Assembly (NCBI GenBank): GCA_951812775.1
Contig: OX638326.1
Location: 124,001-188,000 of the forward strand
DNA length: 64,000 nt
Direction of reading: 5' to 3'
DNA from: an uncultured Alphaproteobacteria bacterium
Lineage (GTDB): Bacteria > Pseudomonadota > Alphaproteobacteria > MPNO01 > UBA2964
The translations under genes were made by a program, and so were the position numbers. The notes under the pieces were generated by a model. It worked only from the letters and a program-made list of their open reading frames with translations. It had not been told where the DNA came from and did no database searches. Below are positions 25,672 to 35,113 of the stretch, piece by piece; positions within the stretch are counted from its first letter, which is position 1; every line of letters starts with the position of its first letter.

Positions 25672-27051
25672 CTACTCCAGTGGTTTGAGGTCGCCCGGCA
25701 CAGTCGGGATCAGTTCGCTTACTGTCGGATGGATATGCACTGCGCGTTGGATCACTGTGTAAGGGGCATCGGCATACATTATATCCAGCAGGGAGTGGAT
25801 GACTTCATCCCCGCCAATTCCCGGAATATTGGCCCCTAAAATGCGGTTGGTGTCGGCATCTATCAGTACTTTCATGAAGCCCTGCGTTTCACTTCGTTCG
25901 CGGGCGCGGCCAATTCGCGCCATCATCATCTTACCAATCAGAATATTCTTGCCCGACTCGCGGGCCTGGTTTTCCGTCATACCAACCCCTCCAAGAGGCG
26001 GGTCAATGAAAAGACCATAATTTGTAATTCGATCGGAGATTTTTCGCGGATCATTATCGAACATGTTCGCGGCAAGGATTTCATCGTCATTGTAGGACGT
26101 ATGGGTAAAGGCGCCCCGGCCATTGACGTCACCGATCGCCCATATGCCGGGCACATTGGTTTGCAAGGTGTCGTCGACGGATATATAGCCGCGTTTATCG
26201 GTATCAACACCGGCTTTTTCTAACCCGAGATCGTCAGTATTTGGCTTTCTGCCGACGGCTAACAGGATATGGCTTCCAACAATTTTCTCGGTGCTGTCGT
26301 CACAGTCTGCGTTCAGGACAATTTTATCATGCTGCTTCTCGACGCTGATGCAGTTTGCATTGGTACGAATTTCAACTCCTTCGTTCTCTAGGATTTCTCT
26401 GACATAATCTGAAACGTCTTCATCTTCTCGTCCGATCAGACGTGGTTCCATCTCGACCACGGTGACCCGGCTGCCAAACCGTCGATACATCTGCGCGAAT
26501 TCGAGACCGATATAGCTACCACCGATTATGATGAGGTGTTCGGGAAGGAAGTCGACTTCCATCATATTTGTGTTGGTGAAGTAGTCGACATCCTCGATAC
26601 CGGGGATAGGTGGAACCGTTGCTCGTCCGCCGACATTGAGAATGATCTTTTCGGCTTCCGCTATCTCACCATTAACGCTGACGGAATTCGCGCTCTCCAG
26701 ACGACCGTGGCCTTCGAAGACCGTCAGGTTGTCCATATTTTTCATCCAGTTCGTCACGCCGTCATTGGACTGTTTGACTATGGCATCCTTGCGGGCTTTT
26801 ACCTTCTTCATATCTATCGAGATATTGCCGGACATGGAGACCCCCAAATCATCACCGCGGTTTGCCATGTAGGCAGCGCGGGCGCCGACAACGAGAGCTT
26901 TGGTTGGAATACAGCCGACACTAACGCAGGTGCCGCCAAACAGCTTGCGTTCGATAATGGCGATCTTCATGCCTTCGCCCGTCATACGTTGTGCTATGGA
27001 CGGTCCGGCTTACCCGGTTCCAATGATGACGGCGTCAAATTTCTGCGGCAT
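25672..27051 (-). pseudogene. Lpd/mercuric-reductase-like flavoprotein with nonsense codon in the FAD motif
   Basis: The locus encodes a class I pyridine-nucleotide disulfide oxidoreductase of about 460 residues. The redox centre GGTCVSVGCIPTK and the C-terminal dimer-interface motif AVHIHPTVSELIPT are present. From the natural ATG at 27051, the frame reads MPQKFDAVIIGTG and then hits TAA (27012-27010) at codon 14, followed by AGPSIAQRM in the same frame. The stop replaces the fourth position of the FAD-binding GxGxxG motif, where related proteins have Gln; CAA to TAA is a single C-to-T change. An internal ATG at 26985 gives 437 residues but would lack this motif, so the product is probably inactive unless the stop is read through. 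Confidence 0.8.
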
Positions 27052-27170
27052 TTGTTTTTCCTTTGTTTGGCTCTAATCTGAAACTCAACAGCTCATATAG
27101 GGACTTATGCAAAGGAAGTCATGAGCATCACAGTTATAACCAAAAGACATAATTGATAGGGAGTTGGAAC

Positions 27171-27890
27171 ATGTACGGACACCGCGCCCGCATCGGATAC
27201 ACGTCGCCACCGGCAGCGACAGAAGTCTTTCCCTATGAGTTTTACAAGGTCGTCCCCGAGGGCGTGACACTCGTTGTAAACACCTTGCCGCTGGTCGACC
27301 GCAATAGTGACGAGGTTGACCGGGCATATGAGGTCAGCCTGAACGCAGCTCATGCCATGGCGCGGGCCGGTGTTGATTTATTCTGTTTCGGCGGTGTTCC
27401 CATCAATGTGTCTCAGGGGTTTGGCAATTCAGACAACATGGCAGCGGCTACTGAAAAAGAAATCGGTATTCCCGTTATCACCAGCTTTAGCGCACAACGT
27501 GAAGCGCATGAAGCTGTTGAGTCCCGCAATGTCGGAATAATTTACCCGTATGACGATAGCCAGTATGAACGTCACGCCAATTACATCAGCAAGATGGGTA
27601 AAAACCCGGTTGGCTATGGGTGTCTCTATACGACCTTCATAAAGCTTGGCCAGGTTGATGACAGCGAGGTGTTTGACGCGGCAAAGAAGATTGTCACCGA
27701 ACATCCTGAAACCGACACCATCCATATTTTCTGTCCACATTTCGCAACGGCAGAACAGATTGAACCGATTGAGCAGGAACTCGGCGTCACTGTCGTGACG
27801 GCACTCGGTGCTATTGTTTGGAATGCCCTCCGCAAAACCGGTGTAGATGACTCTATTCAGGGCTACGGACGTTTGTTTCGAGATTTCTAA
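27171..27890 (+). CDS. Asp/Glu racemase superfamily protein, arylmalonate decarboxylase-like
   Basis: A 239-residue protein of the Asp/Glu racemase / maleate isomerase / arylmalonate decarboxylase (AMDase) superfamily. Racemases use two Cys; here the first position is glycine (FCFGGVPIN, Gly74) and only the second is Cys (HIFCPHF, Cys188). These coincide with Gly74 and Cys188 of the characterised AMDase, and Pro13-Pro14 in YTSPP also matches. However, the oxyanion residues after Gly74 differ. A decarboxylase or isomerase role for a malonate-type acid is possible. The ATG at 27171 follows TAGGGAG. Confidence 0.82.
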   Translation: MYGHRARIGYTSPPAATEVFPYEFYKVVPEGVTLVVNTLPLVDRNSDEVDRAYEVSLNAAHAMARAGVDLFCFGGVPINVSQGFGNSDNMAAATEKEIGIPVITSFSAQREAHEAVESRNVGIIYPYDDSQYERHANYISKMGKNPVGYGCLYTTFIKLGQVDDSEVFDAAKKIVTEHPETDTIHIFCPHFATAEQIEPIEQELGVTVVTALGAIVWNALRKTGVDDSIQGYGRLFRDF

Positions 27891-28020
27891 TAGGTTCTGA
27901 AGAAGCATAACCGTCACATAAGTGTCATAGACTTGATTTAGTATCTTGCCCCAATCACTGGGTTTACTGGTGTTTGGCGAGAAACAATTGGGTGTTTATC
28001 AAGGTGCGGCGCGGTATCGA

Positions 28021-28054
28021 AGGCAAAGATCGTTTTATGAAAAGATCTTTGCCT
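28021..28054 (+). repeat. Perfect 11-bp inverted repeat around a start codon
   Basis: The arms aggcaaagatc (28021-28031) and gatctttgcct (28044-28054) pair perfectly, leaving a 12-base loop that contains the ATG at 28037. In RNA this hairpin would enclose the start codon and the AAGG just before it. No T-run follows, so it is not a usual terminator. Confidence 0.85.
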
Positions 28055-28204
28055 AAAGTAGGCTGGCGGGTTGAACGGTTTATGAAAAATATCGATCCAC
28101 CACATGCTGTCTTACATCGGTTGGATGATCCCAAGACCTGCATTACGGTTTCTGTGGACGCACTTATGAACGATCGTCTCTATAGTCGTATCGAGCGATC
28201 CTAA
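28037..28204 (+). CDS. Small protein of unknown function
   Basis: A 55-residue frame beginning MKRSLPKVGWRVERFM and ending in a basic tail, with the segment HRLDDPKTCITVSVDALMN in the middle. It looks protein-like, without membrane segments. An upstream in-frame TTG at 27974 would add 21 residues. Its ATG lies in the loop of a strong hairpin. It ends four bases inside the convergent EamA gene. I do not recognise the family, and the gene call is moderate only. Confidence 0.5.
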   Translation: MKRSLPKVGWRVERFMKNIDPPHAVLHRLDDPKTCITVSVDALMNDRLYSRIERS

Positions 28205-29106
28205 CTCGACGATTTTAGACGGGATTCTCGCCAGGCGATGTAGTAGGTGCTTGCGAAGATCACGACCGCCCCCACCCATGTCCAGACATTGGTTGTCGCC
28301 GCAAAGAAAAACCAACCCCAGCCGACGGCCATCGGCAGTCGCAGAAAATCAAACGGCATGACAGCACTGGCATCAGCCGACGCAAATGATCTTGCCTGAC
28401 AAAAATGGGCAAACGATCCAGTCAGACCCACTCCGATGAGAATAAGAAGGTCGATGAATGTCGGCATTTTCCCGAATATCAGGGTCGGGATTAAAGCAAG
28501 CGGAACAATCATTACATTCATGTAAAGCACGATGAGAGATGCTGAGTCCGTACGGGTAAGGATTTTCATGCTGAGCCAGGAGCCGGCATAAAAAACTGCC
28601 GATAGAAGCATCGCGAGGATCGGTATTGAGATTTCTGCTTCGCCGGGACGCAGGATAATGAGGGTACCCAAAAAGCCGCAAATTGTTGCTGTCCAACGAG
28701 GTCCATCGACTTTCTCGCGCAGGATCAAGGCGGCGCCGACAGTCGCGAATAACGGAATAATGAACGTAAAGGCGGTTGCGTCCGCCATCGGAACGGTGGC
28801 GACGTCATAGTAGAAAAAAAACATTGCCGCCAAAGCAAAGACGGTTCTCGATACGTGCATTGGGAAATGGTTGGTTCGGAGGCCTGATATACCCTGCCGT
28901 GTCAGGATAGGGATGACAAAAATCAGTCCTGCGAGCGCGCGAAAGAATACGACCTCGATTGAAGGGTAGCGCCCTTCAAGATAGCGCACAAAAAATAGCA
29001 TCATCGTGAAGGACAGTGCCGCCACGATCATCCAAAAAGCGCCACGCTGAATAGCGCGGCGCCTGTCGGTTGTGTGAGTTTGTGTAGAGGGTTTTTCTTC
29101 GGTCAA
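28201..29106 (-). CDS. DMT-superfamily transporter (EamA domains)
   Basis: A 301-residue protein with ten predicted membrane helices made of two EamA repeats. The first repeat contains VVFFRALAGLIFVIP and ADATAFTFIIPLFATVGA, the second ASADASAVMPFDFLRLPMA. Such proteins export metabolites or amino acids; the substrate is not predictable. It overlaps the CmcJ-like gene upstream by 4 bp, so the two are co-translated. Confidence 0.9.
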   Translation of the reverse strand: MTEEKPSTQTHTTDRRRAIQRGAFWMIVAALSFTMMLFFVRYLEGRYPSIEVVFFRALAGLIFVIPILTRQGISGLRTNHFPMHVSRTVFALAAMFFFYYDVATVPMADATAFTFIIPLFATVGAALILREKVDGPRWTATICGFLGTLIILRPGEAEISIPILAMLLSAVFYAGSWLSMKILTRTDSASLIVLYMNVMIVPLALIPTLIFGKMPTFIDLLILIGVGLTGSFAHFCQARSFASADASAVMPFDFLRLPMAVGWGWFFFAATTNVWTWVGAVVIFASTYYIAWRESRLKSSS

Positions 29107-29939
29107 TCGTCGTAAAAATAAAGAGTGCGGATTTCAATGCTCTGTCGTGGCTGGGCATTCGGAGGAACTTGAGGTGGTTGAAATGATCCATGGCAGGTCC
29201 ATTTCGCGGTGCCATCCTCCAGCGAGTCGAAGCACTTCAAAAGAACAACTTCGTCACGGGTCATCTTGGGAAAGTAATACCAGCGTTGGTCTGGATTATG
29301 CGTAAGGTGTAAAACGCCGCCGAGACGATCCTGATAGCGTCGTTCCGCGACCAGTAGGTCTTCTTCCCGCAAAGTGTCCCATCCGCAAATCGCCAATGGT
29401 GCAGTTTCAACTGGTCCAATCAAGGGGCGCCAGACATTCATGGACCCAAATCGTCTGCTTAGCTTGGCTTCTGCCTCTGCCGGAGGCAGAAGGTCGCGAA
29501 CCCGTTGCGGGGCGGAATTCCGCGTGAAATCGTTATGCATGTTTTTGACTGGATTGCGAACCTTTCGCGTTTGTGCAAGGCCGCTATCGTCAATACGGAT
29601 GGTGTGGTCAAACACCAGCACTTCGCTACAGCCGGTTTCCTGTTTTACGATCTCTTCCATTTCGGGGTAGTAGACCGATTTTACTTGAGCATCGTCAAAG
29701 AAGTCAGTTATCGCTGTATCGAATTCGCGCAAGATGAAGCCTTGCTTGTCGAGATCAAGATCATCGGCAATAGGCCGGCCATCATGAATTGTAATTTCTT
29801 GATCGATATATTTGCCGGTTCTGGTATCCGACCCCTGACCGGGCTCCTTCACAAGTGAGACAGGTGTTTGTCCGTCATTGATACTGAATTGAACAGTTGC
29901 GCGAACGGTATTGTCGTTGTCTTCAAGGATGGTTGCCAT
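29103..29939 (-). CDS. CmcJ/NvfI-family oxidoreductase or methyltransferase-like protein
   Basis: A 278-residue soluble protein of the CmcJ/NvfI family (named from cephamycin biosynthesis; related to fungal asterriquinone-type proteins). Recognisable stretches are VFDHTIR, VHNDFT-like KNMHNDFTRNS, the segment NVWRPLIGPVETAPLAICG and LTHNPDQRWYYFPKMTRDE, ending in EIRTLYFYDD. The family is thought to include Fe(II)-dependent oxygenases. The ATG at 29939 has GAAGGA upstream; the open frame extends 57 codons further without good signals. Confidence 0.82.
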   Translation of the reverse strand: MATILEDNDNTVRATVQFSINDGQTPVSLVKEPGQGSDTRTGKYIDQEITIHDGRPIADDLDLDKQGFILREFDTAITDFFDDAQVKSVYYPEMEEIVKQETGCSEVLVFDHTIRIDDSGLAQTRKVRNPVKNMHNDFTRNSAPQRVRDLLPPAEAEAKLSRRFGSMNVWRPLIGPVETAPLAICGWDTLREEDLLVAERRYQDRLGGVLHLTHNPDQRWYYFPKMTRDEVVLLKCFDSLEDGTAKWTCHGSFQPPQVPPNAQPRQSIEIRTLYFYDD

Positions 29940-30021
29940 GGCTATTCCTTCAGAAGAAAGCTGAGGTTTGTCTGTAGGATATAGAAATAGGGTAGGGCTC
30001 GTCCATGGCAATAGAAAGTTG

Positions 30022-30567
30022 CTAATGGGCTGCCCATTCCTCACGAAGTATGGCGTACCAGACGTCGTCGACGAGTTGGCCTTTCTGCAGTCGGTTTTGA
30101 CGTAAAACACCTTCTCGTGTCAGGCCTAATTTTTCGACGACCTTGATCGAAGCGGCATTACGCGTGTCGATGGCGGCGTAGATGCGGTTAAGTTGCTGAT
30201 CACCTGCAAAGGCTGTGTTGATAGCAACGCGGCAGGCTTCAGTCATGAGGCCCTGGTTCCAGTATTCCGGTGAAAGACTATAGGCGATTTCCCCAGCTCG
30301 ATTTTGGGTATGCCAGGCGAAGCCGACATCGCCGTTCATCTGCTTGTTACGTTCGATACACCAGACAGTTTGATCAGGATGAGAGAGGGCGACGCGATCT
30401 GCGAGAAACTCTCGGGCGTTCTCCCGGCTATAGGGATAGGGTGGGCGGATATAGCGGGACCATTCTTCGTTCACTGCAAATTTCATTAGGTCATCGATAT
30501 CATCCCAGCGAAAAGGACGTAAAATCAGGTGTTCGGTCTCGATTTTTGCGGGAAAAGAGACCGCCAT
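30022..30567 (-). CDS. GNAT acetyltransferase, RimJ/RimL type
   Basis: A 181-residue GNAT-family acetyltransferase. It begins with TEHLILRPFRWDD and ends with AASIKVVEKLGLTREGVLR, both typical of the RimJ/RimL group that acetylates protein N-termini or small amines. YWNQGLMTEA is the acetyl-CoA-binding region. It starts two bases after the stop of the di-iron-like gene, so the two are probably co-transcribed. Confidence 0.88.
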   Translation of the reverse strand: MAVSFPAKIETEHLILRPFRWDDIDDLMKFAVNEEWSRYIRPPYPYSRENAREFLADRVALSHPDQTVWCIERNKQMNGDVGFAWHTQNRAGEIAYSLSPEYWNQGLMTEACRVAINTAFAGDQQLNRIYAAIDTRNAASIKVVEKLGLTREGVLRQNRLQKGQLVDDVWYAILREEWAAH

Positions 30568-30569
30568 CA

Positions 30570-31379
30570 CTAATGTGCGGCTGCCATAACTTCAGCGGCT
30601 TTGTCGAAATCAAACGGTTCTGGATCAATTTTACCGTTGTAGATTTCTTCAACACGTTCTTCTGCAAGTGGGAAGCTGAACTCTGCGTTTCGCATTTTTA
30701 TACGAGCCCGCAACTGTTTGACCACGAGATCGGTCATCAGCGCGTAATCGGGATCAGACATGTTTTCGCCATCAAGCCCGACAATGCCGCCCAGCATATG
30801 GCCGAATTCGTCTTCGTAGATGACGCGGCAGGCCTCAGCGATCAGGTCGTCATTGCCGCCACGACCCTTAAGCCGCATTCCCTCACGAAACAGTGTGCAA
30901 TATCCGCCTTCTGTGAAATGGCTGGCGCGAACCCCGATCTCGCCATGGGCATGATTTTGTTCAATACGCATATCAGTGAGAAATTTGTCTTCCTCCCAGA
31001 TTTGTAACTCATGAGGATCCAGGGGCGCAGTGTTTTCGTCGCGGATGGCGTCGTAGATATCGGCAAACAGGCAATAGTGGGTAAATTCATCGTGGATGGT
31101 TTCAATTAAATCCGCGACATGATGACGACTTACTTCACGATCAATCTTTGGAAAGGACTCAATGATTTCGATGAGCGGGCCCAGAAAAATGCCAAGGTCC
31201 TTATGTTCACCCAGCCCTTTGCCGTTGAATTCCTTGAAACATTGGCGACGCAGCCATAGCAGATCCGTTTCCAGGGTCCGAATTGGTGAGTCCCAATATG
31301 TGCGAACTACCTCGGCTTCACCGGCCCATAATGGTGCGGAGACTTTGATCAGTTCCTGTAGATTACTATTGAGTGCCAT
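30570..31379 (-). CDS. Ferritin-like (possible di-iron) protein of unknown function
   Basis: A 269-residue, mostly helical protein. It contains two ExxH motifs spaced as in four-helix di-iron proteins: Glu98-Phe-Thr-His101 in ETIHDEFTHY and Glu191-Phe-Gly-His194 in YEDEFGHMLGG, with further Glu residues at 147 and 189. This arrangement suggests a carboxylate-bridged di-iron oxygenase or oxidase. I do not recognise a named subfamily. The gene is followed directly by an acetyltransferase and then the CmcJ-like oxygenase, and is divergent from an amidohydrolase. Confidence 0.72.
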   Translation of the reverse strand: MALNSNLQELIKVSAPLWAGEAEVVRTYWDSPIRTLETDLLWLRRQCFKEFNGKGLGEHKDLGIFLGPLIEIIESFPKIDREVSRHHVADLIETIHDEFTHYCLFADIYDAIRDENTAPLDPHELQIWEEDKFLTDMRIEQNHAHGEIGVRASHFTEGGYCTLFREGMRLKGRGGNDDLIAEACRVIYEDEFGHMLGGIVGLDGENMSDPDYALMTDLVVKQLRARIKMRNAEFSFPLAEERVEEIYNGKIDPEPFDFDKAAEVMAAAH

Positions 31380-31513
31380 TGTTTATCCCTGTTTAAATCG
31401 GTTTTTCTATTGATAGCGTTCCCTTTTGAATTTGTCATTAGAGGGATATGGCGAGAAACTCACTTGCGAGATATAGTAATCCCATAAATCAAATACTTGA
31501 TTGGAGACAGGTT

Positions 31514-32749
31514 ATGGATAGTGGTGTTGAAACACCCCGTGAGCTCTCGGTTAAAGAAGTTACAGCGACTACAGATACGCGGGACATTCTCGAACGCGCC
31601 CGTCAGATGGGCGCCGAACGAAATTTTGACGACAAGTTCATCGTTGATATCGACTCGCATCATGTTGAAACCGAAAGCTGGGGCGAGATGGCGGAATATA
31701 TTGAGGATGAAGTCCTCAAGTTTCAGGCCGTTGATCACATAACGAACAGGACCGGTTCTCCACCTTACGGGCTAAATGGCGATTTGGCGCTGCGCTATCA
31801 GGATGTGGGTGGCCGGGTAATCCATCAGGGCAAACGGGGCGAAGCCGTAGAGGATAAATCGGTTCATCGCGATGTCATTCTCGCTCAACGCGCCTATGAG
31901 ACGATGTCTATCGATTACACCGTGGTGTTTCCGACACAGCTTCTCAATCTGGGTACACATCCGCAGTACCACATGGAAGGTGTGCTTGCGACAGCCTATA
32001 ATCGCTGGTTTGCCGAACGCATTCTGGCTGATGATCCCAAGCTAGGGGCGATGATTTATCTGCCGTTCGGAGATGCTGAACTGTCCTGCAAAACAGTGGA
32101 AGAGTTTGCCGATAATGACAGCGTTATCGGGTTTATGATTACCTCTGTTCGGCACAAGCCGGTTCATCATAACCGTTATATGAAGCTTTATGGTTTGTTG
32201 CAGGAAGTCGGCAAGCCACTTGGTTTTCATGCTGGTTATTACTGGGCAGATGAATGGACCAAGCAGATCAATCAGTTCGGCGCGATGCACGCGCTGAGCT
32301 TTGTCTGGTGTAACGTTGTCCATATGACGAACTGGGTCTGGAATGGTGTTCCGGAAAAATTCCCCGATCTCAAAACGATCTGGATTGAATCCGGGTTGGC
32401 CTGGGTGCCGTGGTTGATGCAGCGGCTTGACCACACCTATCTGATGCGTCAGTCAGAAGCGCCGTTGCTCAAAAAACTCCCCAGCGAATATATGCGGGAA
32501 ATGTTCTATACCAGCCAGCCGCTCGAAACCGATCACCCGCGGGCTCTGGCCAGTACATTTGAAATGATTGATGCACCGAATTCGTTGCTTTACGCATCCG
32601 ATTGGCCGCATTGGGACTTCGATACACCGAGTGTTATCTGGGATATGCCTGGTTTGAGCGAAGAGGATAAACTCAATATCCTCGGGCTGAATGCCGCCAA
32701 TCTGTTCAATCTGGAAGTTCCAAAAGGGATGCGGGGCGTAGAAAAGTAG
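31514..32749 (+). CDS. Amidohydrolase-2 family metal-dependent hydrolase
   Basis: A 411-residue TIM-barrel amidohydrolase. Metal-binding elements are VDIDSHHVE near the N-terminus, the barrel His in LGFHAGYYWAD and the late Asp in LLYASDWPHWDFD. Members of this family are decarboxylases or hydrolases of aromatic and cyclic acids. The ATG at 31514 follows GGAGACAGG; upstream in-frame TTG/ATG codons add 22 residues without similarity. It is divergent from the di-iron-like gene, sharing its promoter region. Confidence 0.87.
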   Translation: MDSGVETPRELSVKEVTATTDTRDILERARQMGAERNFDDKFIVDIDSHHVETESWGEMAEYIEDEVLKFQAVDHITNRTGSPPYGLNGDLALRYQDVGGRVIHQGKRGEAVEDKSVHRDVILAQRAYETMSIDYTVVFPTQLLNLGTHPQYHMEGVLATAYNRWFAERILADDPKLGAMIYLPFGDAELSCKTVEEFADNDSVIGFMITSVRHKPVHHNRYMKLYGLLQEVGKPLGFHAGYYWADEWTKQINQFGAMHALSFVWCNVVHMTNWVWNGVPEKFPDLKTIWIESGLAWVPWLMQRLDHTYLMRQSEAPLLKKLPSEYMREMFYTSQPLETDHPRALASTFEMIDAPNSLLYASDWPHWDFDTPSVIWDMPGLSEEDKLNILGLNAANLFNLEVPKGMRGVEK

Positions 32750-32756
32750 AAGCGCT

Positions 32757-33896
32757 TCATCTCAGTAGGTTTTCGTAAGCGGTAATTGCCCGCGAGACAT
32801 AGCGACCCCAGGTAAAGCCATCCAGCACGCTTAACGGTGCTGCTTCAGACATTTCCTGTCTTAGCGCGACATCTTCAATGAGTTTCTCCAGGGCATCAGT
32901 AAGCTGTTCGGTAGAATCATTTGCGACCGTCAGCCCGTTTGTTCCATCTCGAATAATATCTGCGGCGCCCGCGGCCTCTGTCGTTATTACGGGACACCCG
33001 CTGGCAAGGGCTTGAAGGTTAACCAGTGGAAACCCTTCCTCGAGTGAGGGCAGGCAAAAAATATCCGCGTTCCCATAGATTTCGGGCAGGCTATCACCGG
33101 ATACTGATCCTTTAATCGTCACACCATCGGTAGCCGCATCACGCAAGTAGCTACTAAAACCAGGCTCGATGGGGCCAACGAGATGTAGCTCCGCTTTGTC
33201 TTTCAGCTTCGAGAAAGCGTTAAGCAGGTTTGGGATGCCTTTTCGGACACCGACCTGACCGACAAAAAGAATTCTCGGTTTGTCCCGGTTGGTTTTTGTA
33301 TCGATTGGTTTGAAGCGCGAGAGATCGACGCCATAATTGTTGACGATCAGTTTCTCCGGTGAAATTCCCCTATCTGTGAAGGTTTGTGCTGCAAAATTCG
33401 ACGGAACGGCGATCGCATCTGCCTGTTCATACTCCGCCAATTCTCTTTCGATGACTTTGTGGGACGCCGTCGAAACATTCATGCCGATCAATTGATAGGC
33501 ACCCTTTAAAACATCGGTTTGATGTTTAATATGGCTCGATCCCCTTTCAATCACGATTTTCAACCCGGTCTCGCGCGCTACCGGGATTGCCTCAAGAGAT
33601 GCGTTGCTCCAGCCAACAAATATGTCTGCACCGGTCATGTCGGTACGAGCGGCAAACTGACCAAACTTATGTCCAACGAATGCGTCGCATTTGTTGCCAA
33701 TTCGGGCTTTGCTGCAAATTCTCTTGAAGAGCTCTATCCAGGCTGCATTCCTAAGCGGTAACTCAGCATTTGTCAGTTTCTTGACTGCCCGGGAAGGGTA
33801 AGGCGTGACAAGTCGGTGTAGGAGATCGTGTTTGTGTAAACCTTGTGCCAGCTCGAAGGCATGGAACCGTCCATGGGTTGAGACAATGACCTTCAT
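32757..33896 (-). CDS. Glycosyltransferase family 4 (GT-B)
   Basis: A 379-residue GT4 enzyme. The donor-binding core is visible: RILFVGQVGVRKGIPNLL, then ADIFCLPSLEEGFPLVNLQA, in which the second residue of the usual E-x7-E pair is Gln rather than Glu. The protein likely adds a sugar to a surface glycan. It overlaps the next glycosyltransferase gene upstream by 4 bp. Confidence 0.9.
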   Translation of the reverse strand: MKVIVSTHGRFHAFELAQGLHKHDLLHRLVTPYPSRAVKKLTNAELPLRNAAWIELFKRICSKARIGNKCDAFVGHKFGQFAARTDMTGADIFVGWSNASLEAIPVARETGLKIVIERGSSHIKHQTDVLKGAYQLIGMNVSTASHKVIERELAEYEQADAIAVPSNFAAQTFTDRGISPEKLIVNNYGVDLSRFKPIDTKTNRDKPRILFVGQVGVRKGIPNLLNAFSKLKDKAELHLVGPIEPGFSSYLRDAATDGVTIKGSVSGDSLPEIYGNADIFCLPSLEEGFPLVNLQALASGCPVITTEAAGAADIIRDGTNGLTVANDSTEQLTDALEKLIEDVALRQEMSEAAPLSVLDGFTWGRYVSRAITAYENLLR

Positions 33897-35110
33897 GAGG
33901 CTTGGCCGAAAATTTCTATGGTTTCGGTGAGGAGATCACTCAATGCCTTTGCCTGAAATTGGCTGGAATACCGTTCAAGAATGTTTGGCGCCGGGTTTAT
34001 CACCGACTCTTCTCTGAAGCTTTGATCGAGAGCCTGATGGATATCCGTTTCGGATTCGCATGGAAAAAACGGCACGTTTAGCTGTTTGGCTATCGAAATT
34101 GACTCGTTTGTTTCGCCTGGGCAGGCGAGTGCCGGACGTGCGGCGGCGAGTAGTTCGAGAAGTTTGTGATGGAACAGGTTAGGTGGATTGCGCACATACA
34201 CATTGAGCTTTGCCCTACGCTGTCTTTTCCATAAGTCATCGGGCGTAAGGCTTCCGATATTCTGAATGACAAGATCGGATTGCACCTGCTTTCTGGCGGC
34301 TTCAAATATTTCTGTATCGCTTCCGGCATAGGTGACAGTCAAATTCGACGTTCTGCCGTCCCAGCTGTCTATTCCTTTCAAAATTCCCGAAAGAACATCA
34401 ACGCTATAAAGGCTGCCGGTAATCAGAATTTCGTTTTGAGCCTCGGTGGTTGTTTCTGCCTGTTTCATCAGTTCGGGCGAGATTCCGTTATATATGGTTT
34501 TAAATCCAGTTACGGGTGCACCCGCGAAAGTATCGGCATGTGCTTGAGAGCACACAGTGTAAGCATTGGCATCACTAAACCGTCGTGCCGTTAGATTTTT
34601 GAAGCCAAGGGGCAAAAAGGCATGCCAGTTATCTTTGATATCTGCGACCCATGGGCAACCGGCCAGGCGCGCAAGTGATTGGCCCATTACCCAGCAACTG
34701 GTATTGCCGAAGATCGCCCAAACGATGTTCGGTTTAAATTCAGAAGCGATGATAGGCAGAAGCGCAGATGATGCCTCTAACCAGTCATCGTAGATATTTC
34801 CTTTTGTGAGATAATTGTAGGCGATCACCGATTGTCGAAAGGGCGATGCCATATTCCCACTTCGAACAGAAGGCAAAAGGGAATCAACGTTGAAGCCGCC
34901 GATCACATGATAGTAGCTAGACCAATCGTGTTTGGTGATCTTCTGCACGAGTTCGACCGGCTCGTCGCCTTTGCCTTTTTCAGTGAGCGGTGGCGTGATG
35001 ATGAGGACTTGATGTCCAGCTTCACTCAGTAGTTCAGCGAAAGTGGCGCCGCGATAGGCGCAAACATGATGTCTATCCGGATGGCATGCGTTGATGATCG
35101 CGATACGCAT
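33893..35110 (-). CDS. Glycosyltransferase, GT4-like
   Basis: A 405-residue GT-B protein starting MRIAIINACHPDRHH, with WVADIKDNWHAF in the acceptor domain and a weaker donor domain (ILITGSLYSVDVL, NVYVRNPPNLFHHKLLELLAA, PALACPGETNES). It is preceded by asnB with a 3-bp gap, and both are probably co-transcribed with the next GT4 gene. Role: assembly of a surface polysaccharide; donor and acceptor unknown. Confidence 0.82.
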   Translation of the reverse strand: MRIAIINACHPDRHHVCAYRGATFAELLSEAGHQVLIITPPLTEKGKGDEPVELVQKITKHDWSSYYHVIGGFNVDSLLPSVRSGNMASPFRQSVIAYNYLTKGNIYDDWLEASSALLPIIASEFKPNIVWAIFGNTSCWVMGQSLARLAGCPWVADIKDNWHAFLPLGFKNLTARRFSDANAYTVCSQAHADTFAGAPVTGFKTIYNGISPELMKQAETTTEAQNEILITGSLYSVDVLSGILKGIDSWDGRTSNLTVTYAGSDTEIFEAARKQVQSDLVIQNIGSLTPDDLWKRQRRAKLNVYVRNPPNLFHHKLLELLAAARPALACPGETNESISIAKQLNVPFFPCESETDIHQALDQSFREESVINPAPNILERYSSQFQAKALSDLLTETIEIFGQAS

Positions 35111-35113
35111 CGA

